A stretch of DNA of 64,000 nucleotides from Mucilaginibacter sp. SMC90 (GCF_022811725.1 NZ_CP094527.1:2170001-2234000); one strand, 5' to 3'; counted from the stretch's first letter, positions 1 to 8,435 are shown. Made by a program: numbers and translations. Notes: generated by a model not told the origin, from the sequence alone.

Positions 1-1
1 A

Positions 2-1093
2 AGCCGGGCAGGTATAATACCTGAACACACCATAGGGGCAGCATACATCGGCAACTGGAAAATTCAGCTCAAATCAAATAAAGTTTCCTTTTGCCCCCGA
101 ATGCGCAAGATTCTTGAACTATCAAAAGGGTATGATGAAAAAATTGATGAACTTTTTCAACTGGTTAAACCGGCTCAGCTAAGCGGGCTGGTACATGAAT
201 TTAAGGTTGCCTGTTTTAACGGTACCAGGTTTGAAAAACAGGTGCAAATTGTTACTCCATCGGGTAACGAAAAGTGGGTTATGCTTACGGGCGTATTATA
301 CTCACGCAGATGGGGCACTGCCGAACAAATGATAGGCACTATTGAAGATGTTACTCAAAAAGTTAATGAAGAATGTTTGAGCATGGCCATTGTAAACCAT
401 GAGCTACGCGCGCCTTTAACCATTATTAAGCTCAATACCCAATTTTTGATCAATCACCTTGCACACAGTATCAATAAGCAGCCGGTAAAGCTGTTGAATA
501 TGGTGGATCAGCACATTAACGGAATGACTAAACTAATTGACGAATATTTGTCGCCCTCAACCAGCGAGGAGAGCCCGGCACAACTCAATTTTAGTTTGTT
601 TGATATCAATGACCTGATAGATACCGTACTTGTAGAAATGAGGATTTTATATCCTGGTCATCGTTTTTGCAAATATCCCACCGCAGATAGCATTTTTATC
701 AGGGGGGATAAATACAAAATTACACAGGTATTGATCAATTATATAACTAATGCGGCCAAGTTTTCGCCGCCATGCTCGCATATCAACGTCAATATCAATC
801 GTAACGAAAACGATGTTGAAATATCTGTGCATGACGAAGGGGTTGGTATTAATGAAGAAAATAGCCAGGCACTGTTCCAGAAGTTTTATCAGTGTAATCA
901 AAAATCTGTAAGACAGAAAAACAGCAAGGGCCTGGGTTTATATATTGTAAAAAGCATTATCCAAAAGCATGGCGGCACGGTAAAAGCCGAAAATGGGAAA
1001 AATGGTGGAGCTGTGTTTTCTTTTAGTCTGCCGCTTAGTCAGCAAAGCAAATTTAATACTACCGGGCAGGAGGCGGTTAAATTAATGGCTTAA
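2..1093 (+). CDS. PAS-domain sensor histidine kinase, 5' end cut by window edge
   Basis: The frame is open from the left edge with no stop, and the residues before the Met at 101 read as the start of a PAS fold (IGAAYIGNWKIQL), so that Met is unlikely to be the start and the gene is partial. Counting from 101: PAS remainder to about residue 88, HisKA phospho-acceptor His100 in NHELRAPL, N box NYITNAAKFSP, G1 box DEGVGI and G2 box GLGLYIVKSI. No transmembrane segment is visible in this part. It autophosphorylates on His100 and would pass phosphate to a response regulator, which is not in view. It lies upstream of the Rrf2 regulator and the oxidase genes, so an oxygen or redox role is possible but only inferred from position. 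Confidence 0.85.
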   Translation, partial: SRAGIIPEHTIGAAYIGNWKIQLKSNKVSFCPRMRKILELSKGYDEKIDELFQLVKPAQLSGLVHEFKVACFNGTRFEKQVQIVTPSGNEKWVMLTGVLYSRRWGTAEQMIGTIEDVTQKVNEECLSMAIVNHELRAPLTIIKLNTQFLINHLAHSINKQPVKLLNMVDQHINGMTKLIDEYLSPSTSEESPAQLNFSLFDINDLIDTVLVEMRILYPGHRFCKYPTADSIFIRGDKYKITQVLINYITNAAKFSPPCSHINVNINRNENDVEISVHDEGVGINEENSQALFQKFYQCNQKSVRQKNSKGLGLYIVKSIIQKHGGTVKAENGKNGGAVFSFSLPLSQQSKFNTTGQEAVKLMA

Positions 1094-1158
1094 ACAGTCA
1101 TATTTAAGTAATGAAATAATAAAAGATAAAAATGTCTTTTATTATTGATCGAAATAAC

Positions 1159-1166
1159 TACTTTTG
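1159..1166 (+). promoter_or_regulatory. Candidate Bacteroidota -7 element (TACTTTTG) for the Rrf2 gene
   Basis: TACTTTTG fits the Bacteroidota consensus TAnnTTTG and ends 13 bases before the ATG at 1179. A transcript from it would have a leader of only a few bases. No convincing -33 element is seen. The TTG at 1164 lies inside this motif, which argues against it as a start codon. Confidence 0.4.
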
Positions 1167-1178
1167 CTTTATAAAGCA

Positions 1179-1616
1179 ATGGGAATATTTTCAAAAACAT
1201 GTGAGTATGCGGTAAGGGCGGTGTTTTTTATAGCTCAGCAAACCGCGGATGGCAGTAGGGTAGGCATAAAGGAGATAGCTGTAAATATTGATTCGCCTGA
1301 ACATTTCCTGGCCAAGATCCTTCAGGATCTGAGCAAAAGAGGTATCATTCAATCGGTAAAAGGGCCTAACGGTGGTTTTTACCTGGATGCGCAAAGCCTG
1401 TCCCGCCCACTGTCGGATGTAATAGAAGCCGTTGATGGCGGAGGCATATTCAGGGATTGTGGTTTAGGGTTAAAAGAATGCTCATCAAAAAATCCCTGTC
1501 CGCTTCATCATGATTTTTTAGACGTAAGGAACCGTTTGCAAAACATGCTTGAATCTATCACCATAGGCCAGTTCAACGAAGATCTGAACCTGGGAATTGT
1601 AGTACTTAAAAAATAA
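1179..1616 (+). CDS. Rrf2-family regulator with three-cysteine cluster (NsrR/IscR-like)
   Basis: A 145-residue protein starting at ATG 1179 (MGIFSKTCEYAVRAVFFIAQ), the usual Rrf2 beginning; an in-frame TTG 15 bases upstream sits in the candidate promoter. The winged helix covers about residues 1-80, with the wing at KGPNGGFYL. A C-terminal cluster C-x6-C-x5-C (DCGLGLKEC then SSKNPC) is close to the [Fe-S] ligands of IscR and NsrR. Known members sense Fe-S status or NO and mostly repress. Directly downstream are a cbb3 oxidase and three globin or cupin genes, including flavohaemoglobin, the classic NsrR target, so an NO-sensing role is the best inference. IscR- or RsrR-like function cannot be excluded. 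Confidence 0.85.
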   Translation: MGIFSKTCEYAVRAVFFIAQQTADGSRVGIKEIAVNIDSPEHFLAKILQDLSKRGIIQSVKGPNGGFYLDAQSLSRPLSDVIEAVDGGGIFRDCGLGLKECSSKNPCPLHHDFLDVRNRLQNMLESITIGQFNEDLNLGIVVLKK

Positions 1617-1735
1617 CGCGGTCCGCCCAAAAGGTTAAAGGCGCGGTCAAAATCATCCTGATTTTTAATGAATCAAATTATAGAACGCACCGAAACAGTT
1701 AATTTAAAAGATAAAAAGGTATTAATATATTTTAT

Positions 1736-3886
1736 ATGAAACTCAAAATCTACTTAATCCTTCGCCTCATAGGCATGCTGATGCTCGCCCCCGGCACAGC
1801 AGCCAATGCTTCCGGTGTTTTAAAGCCCGACCCCGCTTTTAATACCGTTGCCTGTATCATTATTGCGGTTACCATTTTCTTTTTGTTATTGCTGCTGCTC
1901 TGGCTTATCCGGCTGGCACGCGGTCTTAAAGAAGATGAAGCAGCACGCGAGAGAAATGGCGATCAATGGATCGTAAGGCAAATAAACGGTTTGGATAGCC
2001 GGCAGCTTGATCAGCTGATCAGCCGTCGGAACAGTCGTAAAAAAACGATCAGCAAAGCAAGGGGCGGCAATAACGGTTTTACCACTGTAATGGTGTTATT
2101 GCTGGTGCTTTCATCATTAGCTGCCCGGGCCCAGGCACCGGCCGAAAGTAAAAATGTATTGACCAGCCCCGGTATGATCATCATGCTTACGCTGATTTTT
2201 ATACCACTGGTGGTGACTGTATTTTTGATAGGATTAAAGATCCGTAATGTGGCAGCCAAAAGCCGCTATAACCGTGTAAAAAAAGAAACCAGTGACCTTG
2301 CCCATGTTGTTGATAATGATGATGCTATATACGAGGATCTTATTAAACGTAAACAAGCACTCGACTATCATTTAACCAACAATGAGCTTGCAGGTACTAT
2401 TGAAGCGGAAGACACAAAAGGTATGCTGCTCAATGTTGACGAAGTTCATGGCCCGCGTTTTTTTGCGTCCAAACGGAAGGCCGCCCCTAAACATCAAACA
2501 GATCCTAAGCTGGTAAAACTAATTATGTGGTACCTGGGCAGCGCTGCCTTTTGGCTGGTGCTGGGTACCTCGGTAGGCGAGTATATCGGCATTAAATTCG
2601 TATCGCCCGATGCTGATCATATCAGCTGGCTGAGTTTTGGCCGCTTAAGGCCTGTACATACCAATATGGTTTTCTGGGGCTGGTCGTCCATGGCCATGCT
2701 GGGTCTTGGCTATTACGTGGTATCCACAGTTAGCAATACCGTGGTTTATAGTATTAAACGCGGGTATTACTCGCTGGTACTCATGAATGCCGCAATTGTG
2801 ATAGGCAGCGGCATGCTGATGGCCGATATCAATAACGGTGGCGGCGAGTACCGCGAATATATCTGGCCGGTTATGGCGCTTTTTGCAGGAGGTATAGTTG
2901 TGAGCCTGGTTAATTATATCCAAACTATAGCGCAGCGCAAAACTAAAGAGATCTATATCTCTAACTGGTATATCGTTTCGGCTATGATGTTTTTAACGGT
3001 GATCGTAACCGTTGGTTATCTGCCTTTTTACCAGGATGGCCTTGGCGAAACCATTGTACAGGGTTATTACATGCACCAGGCCGTAGGCATGTGGTTTATG
3101 TTCTTTAACCTCGGGCTGGTTTATTACTTTCTGCCGCAGCAGTTAAATACACCAATTTACTCCTACAGTTTGGGGATCCTGGCGTTTTGGTCGCAGATAT
3201 TGTTTTATACCTTGATAGGTACGCACCACTTTATATTCAGTTCGATACCGTGGTGGCTGCAAACGGTAGCTATAGTAGGCAGTATGGGGATGCTGATCCC
3301 GGTGTTTTCGGGCACCACCAATTTTATCATGACCTTCAGGGGGAATTTTAATAAGATAGGCCGGAGTTATACACTGCCGTTTTATATCGTCGGCATCCTG
3401 TTTTACTTCACCGGCTCAACACAGGGCACGGCCGAAGCTTTTAGGGAAACCAACCTCATCTGGCACTTTACTGATTTTACCACGGCACATTCGCATCTTA
3501 CTATGTACGGTATCATCGCCTTTTTTCTCTGGGCCTGTATTTATACCATAGTACCAAGGCTTACAGGCAACGAACCTAAGCAAGGATTAGTTGGGGCTCA
3601 TTTCTGGATGGCTTTAATAGGTTTGTTGTTTTACACCATCCCGCTCATGGTAGGCGGCACCCTTAAAGGCATGTCCTGGCGCGATGGAAAGCCATTTATA
3701 GATAGTGTGGTGCTTATGGCTCCCTACTGGTTATGGCGCGCCATAGGCGGTTCGCTGATGTGGGCATCGCACCTGGTTTTTGCCTGGAACATGTATGTAA
3801 TGTTTTCGGGCCATAAAAGCGATCCCGATATCAGGAAGGAAGTTTTTGAGAAGTTAGATACTATACCTGTTAATGCCGAAATCTGA
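1736..3886 (+). CDS. ccoN: cbb3-type cytochrome c oxidase subunit I with long N-terminal extension
   Basis: A 716-residue haem-copper oxidase subunit, larger than the roughly 475 residues of typical CcoN. The core starts near residue 262. Visible ligands are His308 (RPVHTNMVFW, low-spin haem), His447 (YYMHQAVG, CuB), His497-His498 (GTHHFIF, CuB), and His585 and His587 (TAHSHLTM, haem b3 and b). Tyr491 lies six residues before His497, where the cross-linked tyrosine of cbb3 oxidases is found, so this is an oxidase and not a NO reductase. The first 260 residues hold about three hydrophobic segments (near 37-60, 115-135 and 148-168) and charged loops of unknown role. It reduces oxygen at low concentration in the inner membrane. 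The next gene starts 5 bases downstream. Confidence 0.93.
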   Translation: MKLKIYLILRLIGMLMLAPGTAANASGVLKPDPAFNTVACIIIAVTIFFLLLLLLWLIRLARGLKEDEAARERNGDQWIVRQINGLDSRQLDQLISRRNSRKKTISKARGGNNGFTTVMVLLLVLSSLAARAQAPAESKNVLTSPGMIIMLTLIFIPLVVTVFLIGLKIRNVAAKSRYNRVKKETSDLAHVVDNDDAIYEDLIKRKQALDYHLTNNELAGTIEAEDTKGMLLNVDEVHGPRFFASKRKAAPKHQTDPKLVKLIMWYLGSAAFWLVLGTSVGEYIGIKFVSPDADHISWLSFGRLRPVHTNMVFWGWSSMAMLGLGYYVVSTVSNTVVYSIKRGYYSLVLMNAAIVIGSGMLMADINNGGGEYREYIWPVMALFAGGIVVSLVNYIQTIAQRKTKEIYISNWYIVSAMMFLTVIVTVGYLPFYQDGLGETIVQGYYMHQAVGMWFMFFNLGLVYYFLPQQLNTPIYSYSLGILAFWSQILFYTLIGTHHFIFSSIPWWLQTVAIVGSMGMLIPVFSGTTNFIMTFRGNFNKIGRSYTLPFYIVGILFYFTGSTQGTAEAFRETNLIWHFTDFTTAHSHLTMYGIIAFFLWACIYTIVPRLTGNEPKQGLVGAHFWMALIGLLFYTIPLMVGGTLKGMSWRDGKPFIDSVVLMAPYWLWRAIGGSLMWASHLVFAWNMYVMFSGHKSDPDIRKEVFEKLDTIPVNAEI

Positions 3887-3891
3887 TAGCC

Positions 3892-4938
3892 ATGGAAATC
3901 TATAACAACCATAAAAAACTTTTTACTGCCGCGTTATGCTTTTTCCTGCTGCTCACATTTTTTGTGGCGATAGGGCCGGCATTTACCAGCCAGAATAATA
4001 ATGCTCCGTTGCCGGGCAGTAAACCATTAACCCACCTTGAAACCGAAGGCAAGGCAGTATTTATTGCCGAAGGATGCGTGGCCTGCCATACCCAGCAGGT
4101 ACGTAACGTAGAAATGGATAAAGTTTGGGGTGCACGCCCAAACATAGCTGCCGATTACGCCAATATTACCCGCACCGATGTTTGGCGAAATACGGCCACC
4201 CTGATGGGCTCCGAACGTACCGGGCCCGATTTAACCAACGTTGGCACCCGGCAGCCAAGTAACGACTGGCATTACCTGCATTTGTTTAACCCACGGTCGG
4301 TAGTGGCAGAGTCAGTTATGCCGTCATATGAATGGCTGTTTGATATCAAGGATTACGCCTGGCCCAATGATGTGGTGGTGAATGTGCCCGATGATTTTAA
4401 AAAAGGCATAAGCGGCAAAATTGTAGCATCGCACAAAGCAGTGGCGCTGGTAGCTTACCTGCGTTCGTTAAAAGAAGTTACCCTGCCCGATGGTAAACCG
4501 GTACCGATATTCCTGTACGGGAAAAGTGATGCTGAAAAGACCGCTGCTGCCACAACCTCGGGCAAAGGTGCAGCCGCCAAACCACAATTTGATGGTGAAG
4601 CACTTTACGCCACCAATTGCCAGTCATGTCATCAGGGAAATGGAGAAGGTTTGGTTGGTGCATTCCCTGCACTAAAAGGCAGCAAGGTTGTGCTTGACGA
4701 TAATCCCGAGGTACAGGTAACCATTATTATGAAGGGCTACAATGGCCGTGCAAGCGAGGGTTACGGTGTAATGCCTGCCGTGGGCACCAACAATAACCTG
4801 AAACCCGAAGAGGTTGCGGCTATCGTAAACCATGAACGTAGCAGCTGGGGTAATAACTCCAAAAAGGTAACGGCCGAAGATGTGAAAAAGATCATAGCCA
4901 CATTTGATAAACCCGAAACCGTAACAGCTAAAAAGTAA
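3892..4938 (+). CDS. ccoO: CcoO fused to a second cytochrome c domain (CcoO-CcoP-like)
   Basis: A 348-residue membrane-anchored dihaem cytochrome. One N-terminal transmembrane segment (about residues 10-31) is followed by a CcoO domain with haem motif C62-V-A-C-H66. After an Ala/Lys-rich linker comes a class I cytochrome c domain with C243-Q-S-C-H247 and a probable axial Met294 in GVMPAVG. The second domain takes the place of CcoP, which normally carries two haems; no separate ccoP follows, so the complex has two c haems instead of the usual three. It carries electrons from the periplasmic or quinol-linked donor to CcoN. It is in the same transcription unit as ccoN, 5 bases apart. Confidence 0.9.
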   Translation: MEIYNNHKKLFTAALCFFLLLTFFVAIGPAFTSQNNNAPLPGSKPLTHLETEGKAVFIAEGCVACHTQQVRNVEMDKVWGARPNIAADYANITRTDVWRNTATLMGSERTGPDLTNVGTRQPSNDWHYLHLFNPRSVVAESVMPSYEWLFDIKDYAWPNDVVVNVPDDFKKGISGKIVASHKAVALVAYLRSLKEVTLPDGKPVPIFLYGKSDAEKTAAATTSGKGAAAKPQFDGEALYATNCQSCHQGNGEGLVGAFPALKGSKVVLDDNPEVQVTIIMKGYNGRASEGYGVMPAVGTNNNLKPEEVAAIVNHERSSWGNNSKKVTAEDVKKIIATFDKPETVTAKK

Positions 4939-4957
4939 AAATCAAGACCCTCATAAA

Positions 4958-5224
4958 ATGAAAAAATATATCATACTGCTGCTCATGCTCATCCTTAAGT
5001 TGGATGCTATAGCTTGCGAGGCCTGTAAAAAGCAACAACCTGCTGGTTTTGGAAACATAACCCATGGCGCGGGCCCCGATAGCAACTGGGATTACCTTAT
5101 TGTATTGGTAATGGTGGTTATTACACTATACGTGCTGGTAGCAACCATCAAATGCTTTATAAAACCCGGCGAAAAGAACCAGGAACATATTAAACGGATG
5201 ATTTTAAACGACCTGAAGCCATGA
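4958..5224 (+). CDS. Small exported membrane protein with CxxC motif, oxidase-linked
   Basis: An 88-residue protein with an N-terminal hydrophobic segment (residues 4-19), then C20-E-A-C23, a short loop, a second hydrophobic helix (about residues 45-66) and a basic tail. Its place, 19 bases after the dihaem cytochrome, is where a CcoQ-like or assembly subunit would be. The CxxC just after the possible signal peptide could bind a metal or haem, or act in thiol exchange; which one cannot be told from sequence. I do not recognise a named family. Its stop overlaps the next start in ATGA, so the two genes are probably translationally coupled. Confidence 0.7.
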   Translation: MKKYIILLLMLILKLDAIACEACKKQQPAGFGNITHGAGPDSNWDYLIVLVMVVITLYVLVATIKCFIKPGEKNQEHIKRMILNDLKP

Positions 5225-5628
5225 GAGATCAAAGTTTTGTAACCCTGTTTATTGATGAAGACCCGAAGCCGATAGGAGAGTTTCCTGCGCCTGTAACCTT
5301 TGATCTGGACACCCGCAAATTAACTGATGGTAGCCATGTGCTAAAGGTTGTAAGTAAAGATCACCAGGGCAAGGAGGGCATTAAGCTCATCCCTTTTGTG
5401 GTGCGTAATGGCCCGGCGATAGCTATTGAGGGTTTAAAGAAAGATGAAATTGTAGAAGGAGTGTTACCCCTCATGATCAATGCCTATGGCAAAGGTGATC
5501 AGAAAACCTTTATGCTGGCTGGCAGCGAAACCCCGCAAAGCATCCCCTGGTGGCTGGTGGTAGGGATCATCCTGTTTGTAGCTTGGACGGGGTATTTCAT
5601 TATCACATCGCTGTCGGTGAAGCTGTAG
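5221..5628 (+). CDS. Ig-like extracytoplasmic domain with C-terminal membrane anchor
   Basis: A 135-residue protein overlapping the preceding gene by 4 bases (ATGA). Residues 1-100 are beta-rich with the feel of an immunoglobulin-like domain (FDLDTRKLTDGSHVLKVVSK and similar). One transmembrane helix follows near the C-terminus (WWLVVGIILFVAWTGYFII). There is no obvious signal peptide, so topology is unclear. It closes the oxidase gene group and is presumably an accessory subunit or assembly factor of the cbb3 complex; this is inferred from position only. Confidence 0.65.
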   Translation: MRDQSFVTLFIDEDPKPIGEFPAPVTFDLDTRKLTDGSHVLKVVSKDHQGKEGIKLIPFVVRNGPAIAIEGLKKDEIVEGVLPLMINAYGKGDQKTFMLAGSETPQSIPWWLVVGIILFVAWTGYFIITSLSVKL

Positions 5629-5990
5629 TTTTAGAGATTAGTGATTGGAGGTTAGAGGTTAGAGGTTGGGAGAATTGAATGAATAGTTAAAAGTAAACTA
5701 ATCTCTAACCACTCCCCCCCGCGTTAGGGATAGTAGCGGATACCGGCCATGAGCGTAATGCCTGCAGGCGTATGAGCGGATAGCCCGGGCCGCAGGTAAC
5801 GCACTGGTAATTCGGATTTCGGATGTTCGATTTCGGATTTTTTGCCTTATTGGCTTAGAAATCGGGGTGCCTTGGAAATGGAAATATAAAAAATATAGAA
5901 CGTCAATCCGAACTTGTTTCGGGGCCCCATAATGCAGGTGACGCGCATGAGGTACACTTGGCAAGTGGGATGAAACTGAATAAACAAAAA
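5629..5990. other. Intergenic stretch with short tandem and inverted repeats
   Basis: No supported gene. It holds a GGTTAGA tandem run (about 5650-5668) echoed in inverted form by AATCTCTAACC near 5699-5710, a structured element at 5721-5802 listed separately, and a TTCGGATTTCGGA-type direct repeat at about 5811-5841. The terminator of the oxidase operon is probably among these hairpins. Confidence 0.5.
5721..5802. repeat. Structured palindromic element closed by GCGTTA/TAACGC
   Basis: GCGTTA at 5721-5726 pairs with TAACGC at 5797-5802. Inside are two copies of AGCGGATA and a perfect GCCTGCAGGC palindrome. The closing stem plus internal symmetry suggests an RNA fold or a REP-like element. 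I cannot tell whether it is transcribed. Confidence 0.45.
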
Positions 5991-6377
5991 ATGAACGATA
6001 TACAAGATCTAACATCAATTAAAATACTGGTTGATGAATTTTATACCAGGGTGCGGCTTGACGGTTTATTGGGACCCGTTTTTGCCGACGTAATAAAAGA
6101 CGACTGGCAGCCGCACCTTGATAAAATGTACGCTTTCTGGAATGCTGCCTTGTTTGGTGTGCCGGGGTTTAAGGGTAATCCATTTGCTAAACACGCGCCG
6201 CTACCAATCAGCGACGACCATTTTAGCCGCTGGCTGGAACTGTTTATCCAGACGGTTGATGATCACTTCGTTGGGCCGATGGCTGATGATGCCAAGAACA
6301 GGGCAAACCTGATGGCCGTAATGTTTATGAGTAAGCTGGCAAATATGAAAGGTGGGCCAGGCAGGGTAATCATGTAG
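5991..6377 (+). CDS. Group III truncated haemoglobin
   Basis: A 128-residue 2/2 globin, start chosen at ATG 5991 (MNDIQDLTSIKILVDEFY); in-frame ATG 5970 and TTG 5958 would add residues not typical of the family. Group III features are visible: LVDEFYTRV in helix B, FADVIKDDW, HLDKMYAFWNAALFG and the helix E-F stretch NPFAKHAPLPISDDHFSRWLELF, with the proximal His in the KH or HF region. Members bind O2 or NO, and some act in NO and peroxide defence in microaerobic bacteria. Here it sits between the cbb3 oxidase and flavohaemoglobin genes, under the likely reach of the Rrf2 regulator. Confidence 0.85.
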   Translation: MNDIQDLTSIKILVDEFYTRVRLDGLLGPVFADVIKDDWQPHLDKMYAFWNAALFGVPGFKGNPFAKHAPLPISDDHFSRWLELFIQTVDDHFVGPMADDAKNRANLMAVMFMSKLANMKGGPGRVIM

Positions 6378-6419
6378 TGGATGCCGATAAATAGATGCTT
6401 TTTCGAGTAGGGCATGTGC

Positions 6420-6541
6420 GATTCCCTCCCTCGGGAGGGTGTAGGGAGGGGTTGCACCGGAAAATTCGTCAGCCGACAATACGCATAACCCCTCCCTGCC
6501 ACTGCACTTAACAACCGCACCCCTCCCAGGGGAGGGAATTA
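6420..6541. repeat. MITE/REP-like imperfect inverted repeat
   Basis: ATTCCCTCCCTCGGGAGGG at the left end is mirrored by CCCCTCCCAGGGGAGGGAAT at the right end, and TAGGGAGGGGTT by AACCCCTCCCTG inside. The whole forms a roughly 120-base foldback with no coding capacity, located just downstream of the truncated globin. Confidence 0.6.
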
Positions 6542-6575
6542 AAAAAAGCTATCAACACAAGAAAAATCAAATGTT

Positions 6576-6869
6576 ATGAAACAGCTTCAAAGAAACGAGC
6601 ACTTTCAGGTAGTTAAAATTGAACTTACCGCCGGCGCAAATATGAAAAGGCATATAGCCACATCAGATGCTTACCTGATTGTGGAAGACGGTAACGCGCT
6701 GCTTATTTATGCCGGCGAAACCTATGAATTGAGTAAAGGCGAAACTTTCCTGATTCCGGCCAATGAACAGCATATGCTTAAAATTATCAATGATTTTAAA
6801 GCGTGGATTGTGCTGGCCAACGGTGCGCAGATCAAATACCTGGAGCCTGATAACATTTACATTAATTAA
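6576..6869 (+). CDS. Small cupin-fold protein
   Basis: A 97-residue single-domain cupin. The first motif region reads KRHIATSDAYLIVEDGNALL and the second GETFLIPANEQHMLKI. One His near residue 28 and one near 67 remain of the usual metal ligands, so metal binding may be weak. Such mini-cupins bind small molecules or act as sensors or isomerases; the exact role is not readable. The next cupin gene begins 1 base after its stop, so the pair is co-transcribed and may form a heterodimer. The flavohaemoglobin gene follows. Confidence 0.75.
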   Translation: MKQLQRNEHFQVVKIELTAGANMKRHIATSDAYLIVEDGNALLIYAGETYELSKGETFLIPANEQHMLKIINDFKAWIVLANGAQIKYLEPDNIYIN

Positions 6870-6870
6870 T

Positions 6871-7167
6871 ATGATCATAGAGCAAGTGCGGGAACAAATG
6901 GCATTGGCCACTGGCCCGGTAGCTAAAATATTAAAGCAGGGGAATAGCTATAAAATGATGGCTATCGGCCTCAAAAAAGGAGCGATTTTAAAAGAGCATA
7001 AAACCGCTGTACCTGCCACGCTGATAGTAACCGAAGGGAACGTGTTGTATAAAGAACATGAACGGTCGGTTGATTTGAAGCGCGATGCTGATTTTGAAAT
7101 ACCAATAAACGTGCTGCACAGCCTGCTGGCCCTTGAGGATAGTATTTGCCTTTTAATACAAGGTTAA
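6871..7167 (+). CDS. Second small cupin-fold protein
   Basis: A 98-residue protein starting at ATG 6871 (MIIEQVREQMALATGPVAKI), 1 base after the preceding stop. It has the cupin layout of hydrophobic strands with KKGAILKEHKTAVPATLIVTEGNVLY and a later DFEIPINVLHSLLALE. Few metal ligands remain. It lies 38 bases before hmp. Pairs of mini-cupins beside haemoglobin genes suggest a role in NO or redox handling, but this is inferred from neighbours only. Confidence 0.72.
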   Translation: MIIEQVREQMALATGPVAKILKQGNSYKMMAIGLKKGAILKEHKTAVPATLIVTEGNVLYKEHERSVDLKRDADFEIPINVLHSLLALEDSICLLIQG

Positions 7168-7205
7168 GCAGGTACAGCAATTAATTATAAATATATACTG
7201 TTAAA

Positions 7206-8420
7206 ATGATGATTACTAAAGAACAAAAAGAGCTGGTTAAGGCCACGGTGCCTGTATTGAAGGAGCATGGAGTATTGTTAACAACTCATTTTTACAACCG
7301 GATGTTTACCCACAACCCCGAGCTTAAAAATGTGTTTAACATGGGCAACCAGCAAAACAGCAAACAACAAACGGCCCTTGCTATGGCCGTACTGGCTTAC
7401 GCCGAACATATCGAAAATCCGGGAGTGTTGATGCCTGTACTTGATGGCATTGGTCAAAAGCACACAAGTTTGGATATAAGGCCCGAGCATTATGCTATTG
7501 TTGGCGGGCATCTCATTGCTTCAATTGGAGAAGTATTGGGTGATGCAGCAACACCCGAACTGCTGGAAGCCTGGACTGTGGCCTACAATCAGCTTGCGGC
7601 TCTTATGGCTGGTCATGAGCAAAACTTATACAGCAAACAGGTTGCAAAAAAAGGCGGCTGGACAGGCTGGAGGCCATTTGTGGTAAAGCAAAAAGTAAAG
7701 GAATCGGCAGAGATCACTTCATTTTACCTTTACCCTACGCATGGCGGTGCTGTGCCTGATTTTACTCCCGGTCAGTTTTTAAGTGTGCGTTTGTTTTTGC
7801 CCGAGCTTAATTTGTTGCAGCCCCGTCAATATAGCATTTCAAGTGCACCTAACGGCGAGTATTATCGTATCTCAGTTAAACGTGAAGCCGGAACGGAGCT
7901 GCTTGCCGATGGCATGATCAGCAACCGCCTGCATAATTTTGTTAATGAAGGTGATATCATTGAGGTATCGGCACCGGCAGGAGGTTTTGTATTAAGCGGT
8001 GATGGCGATCACCCGATAGTTTTCATTAGTGGAGGCGTTGGTCAAACTCCGTTGATGAGTATGATGGAAAGCCTGATCAAAAGCGGCAGCAAGCGACCTA
8101 AAACATGGATCCACGGTTGCCGCGATAAAAATGTGCACGCCTTTAAAGAAGTTATTGAACACTGGGAAGGTAAAAACGAAGGGGTTAAAAAGCACATTTT
8201 CTACAGCGAAGTGGAAGAGGGTATAGCTGATAATTTATATACTGGCTGGGTTGACCTTAACCAACTAAGCGATGAAATATTTGAACCAAATACCGAGTAC
8301 TACATTTGCGGTCCGGCTGGCTTTATCGAACTGCATTACCGCGAACTGGTTAAAAAAGGTATCGATAAACAACTGATCCATTTTGAAGAGTTTGGCCCGC
8401 AAACTTTGCAGTTGAATTAA
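7206..8420 (+). CDS. hmp: Flavohaemoglobin, NO dioxygenase
   Basis: A 404-residue protein of the normal family length. The globin domain (about 1-140) has Tyr30 (B10), Gln54 (E7) and proximal His86, the E. coli Hmp Tyr29/Gln53/His85 set shifted by one. The FAD domain (about 150-260) carries RQYSISSAP, and the NAD(P)H domain carries GGVGQTPLMSM and YYICGPAGF. It oxidises NO to nitrate using O2 and NAD(P)H in the cytoplasm. The ATG at 7206 is followed at once by another ATG; either may be used. It ends a same-strand run of globin and cupin genes downstream of an NsrR-like regulator, the expected setting for NO-induced expression. Confidence 0.95.
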   Translation: MMITKEQKELVKATVPVLKEHGVLLTTHFYNRMFTHNPELKNVFNMGNQQNSKQQTALAMAVLAYAEHIENPGVLMPVLDGIGQKHTSLDIRPEHYAIVGGHLIASIGEVLGDAATPELLEAWTVAYNQLAALMAGHEQNLYSKQVAKKGGWTGWRPFVVKQKVKESAEITSFYLYPTHGGAVPDFTPGQFLSVRLFLPELNLLQPRQYSISSAPNGEYYRISVKREAGTELLADGMISNRLHNFVNEGDIIEVSAPAGGFVLSGDGDHPIVFISGGVGQTPLMSMMESLIKSGSKRPKTWIHGCRDKNVHAFKEVIEHWEGKNEGVKKHIFYSEVEEGIADNLYTGWVDLNQLSDEIFEPNTEYYICGPAGFIELHYRELVKKGIDKQLIHFEEFGPQTLQLN

Positions 8421-8435
8421 GAAGCTGTTTTAAAT

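Noticed and set aside
1164..1178. TTG start for the Rrf2 gene
   Set aside because: It overlaps a good -7 element, and ATG 1179 gives the usual Rrf2 beginning.
1736..3886. Could the haem-copper subunit be a nitric oxide reductase, given the NO-related neighbours?
   Set aside because: The tyrosine six residues before the His-His pair (Tyr491) and the spacing of 50 residues between CuB histidines match cbb3 oxidases.
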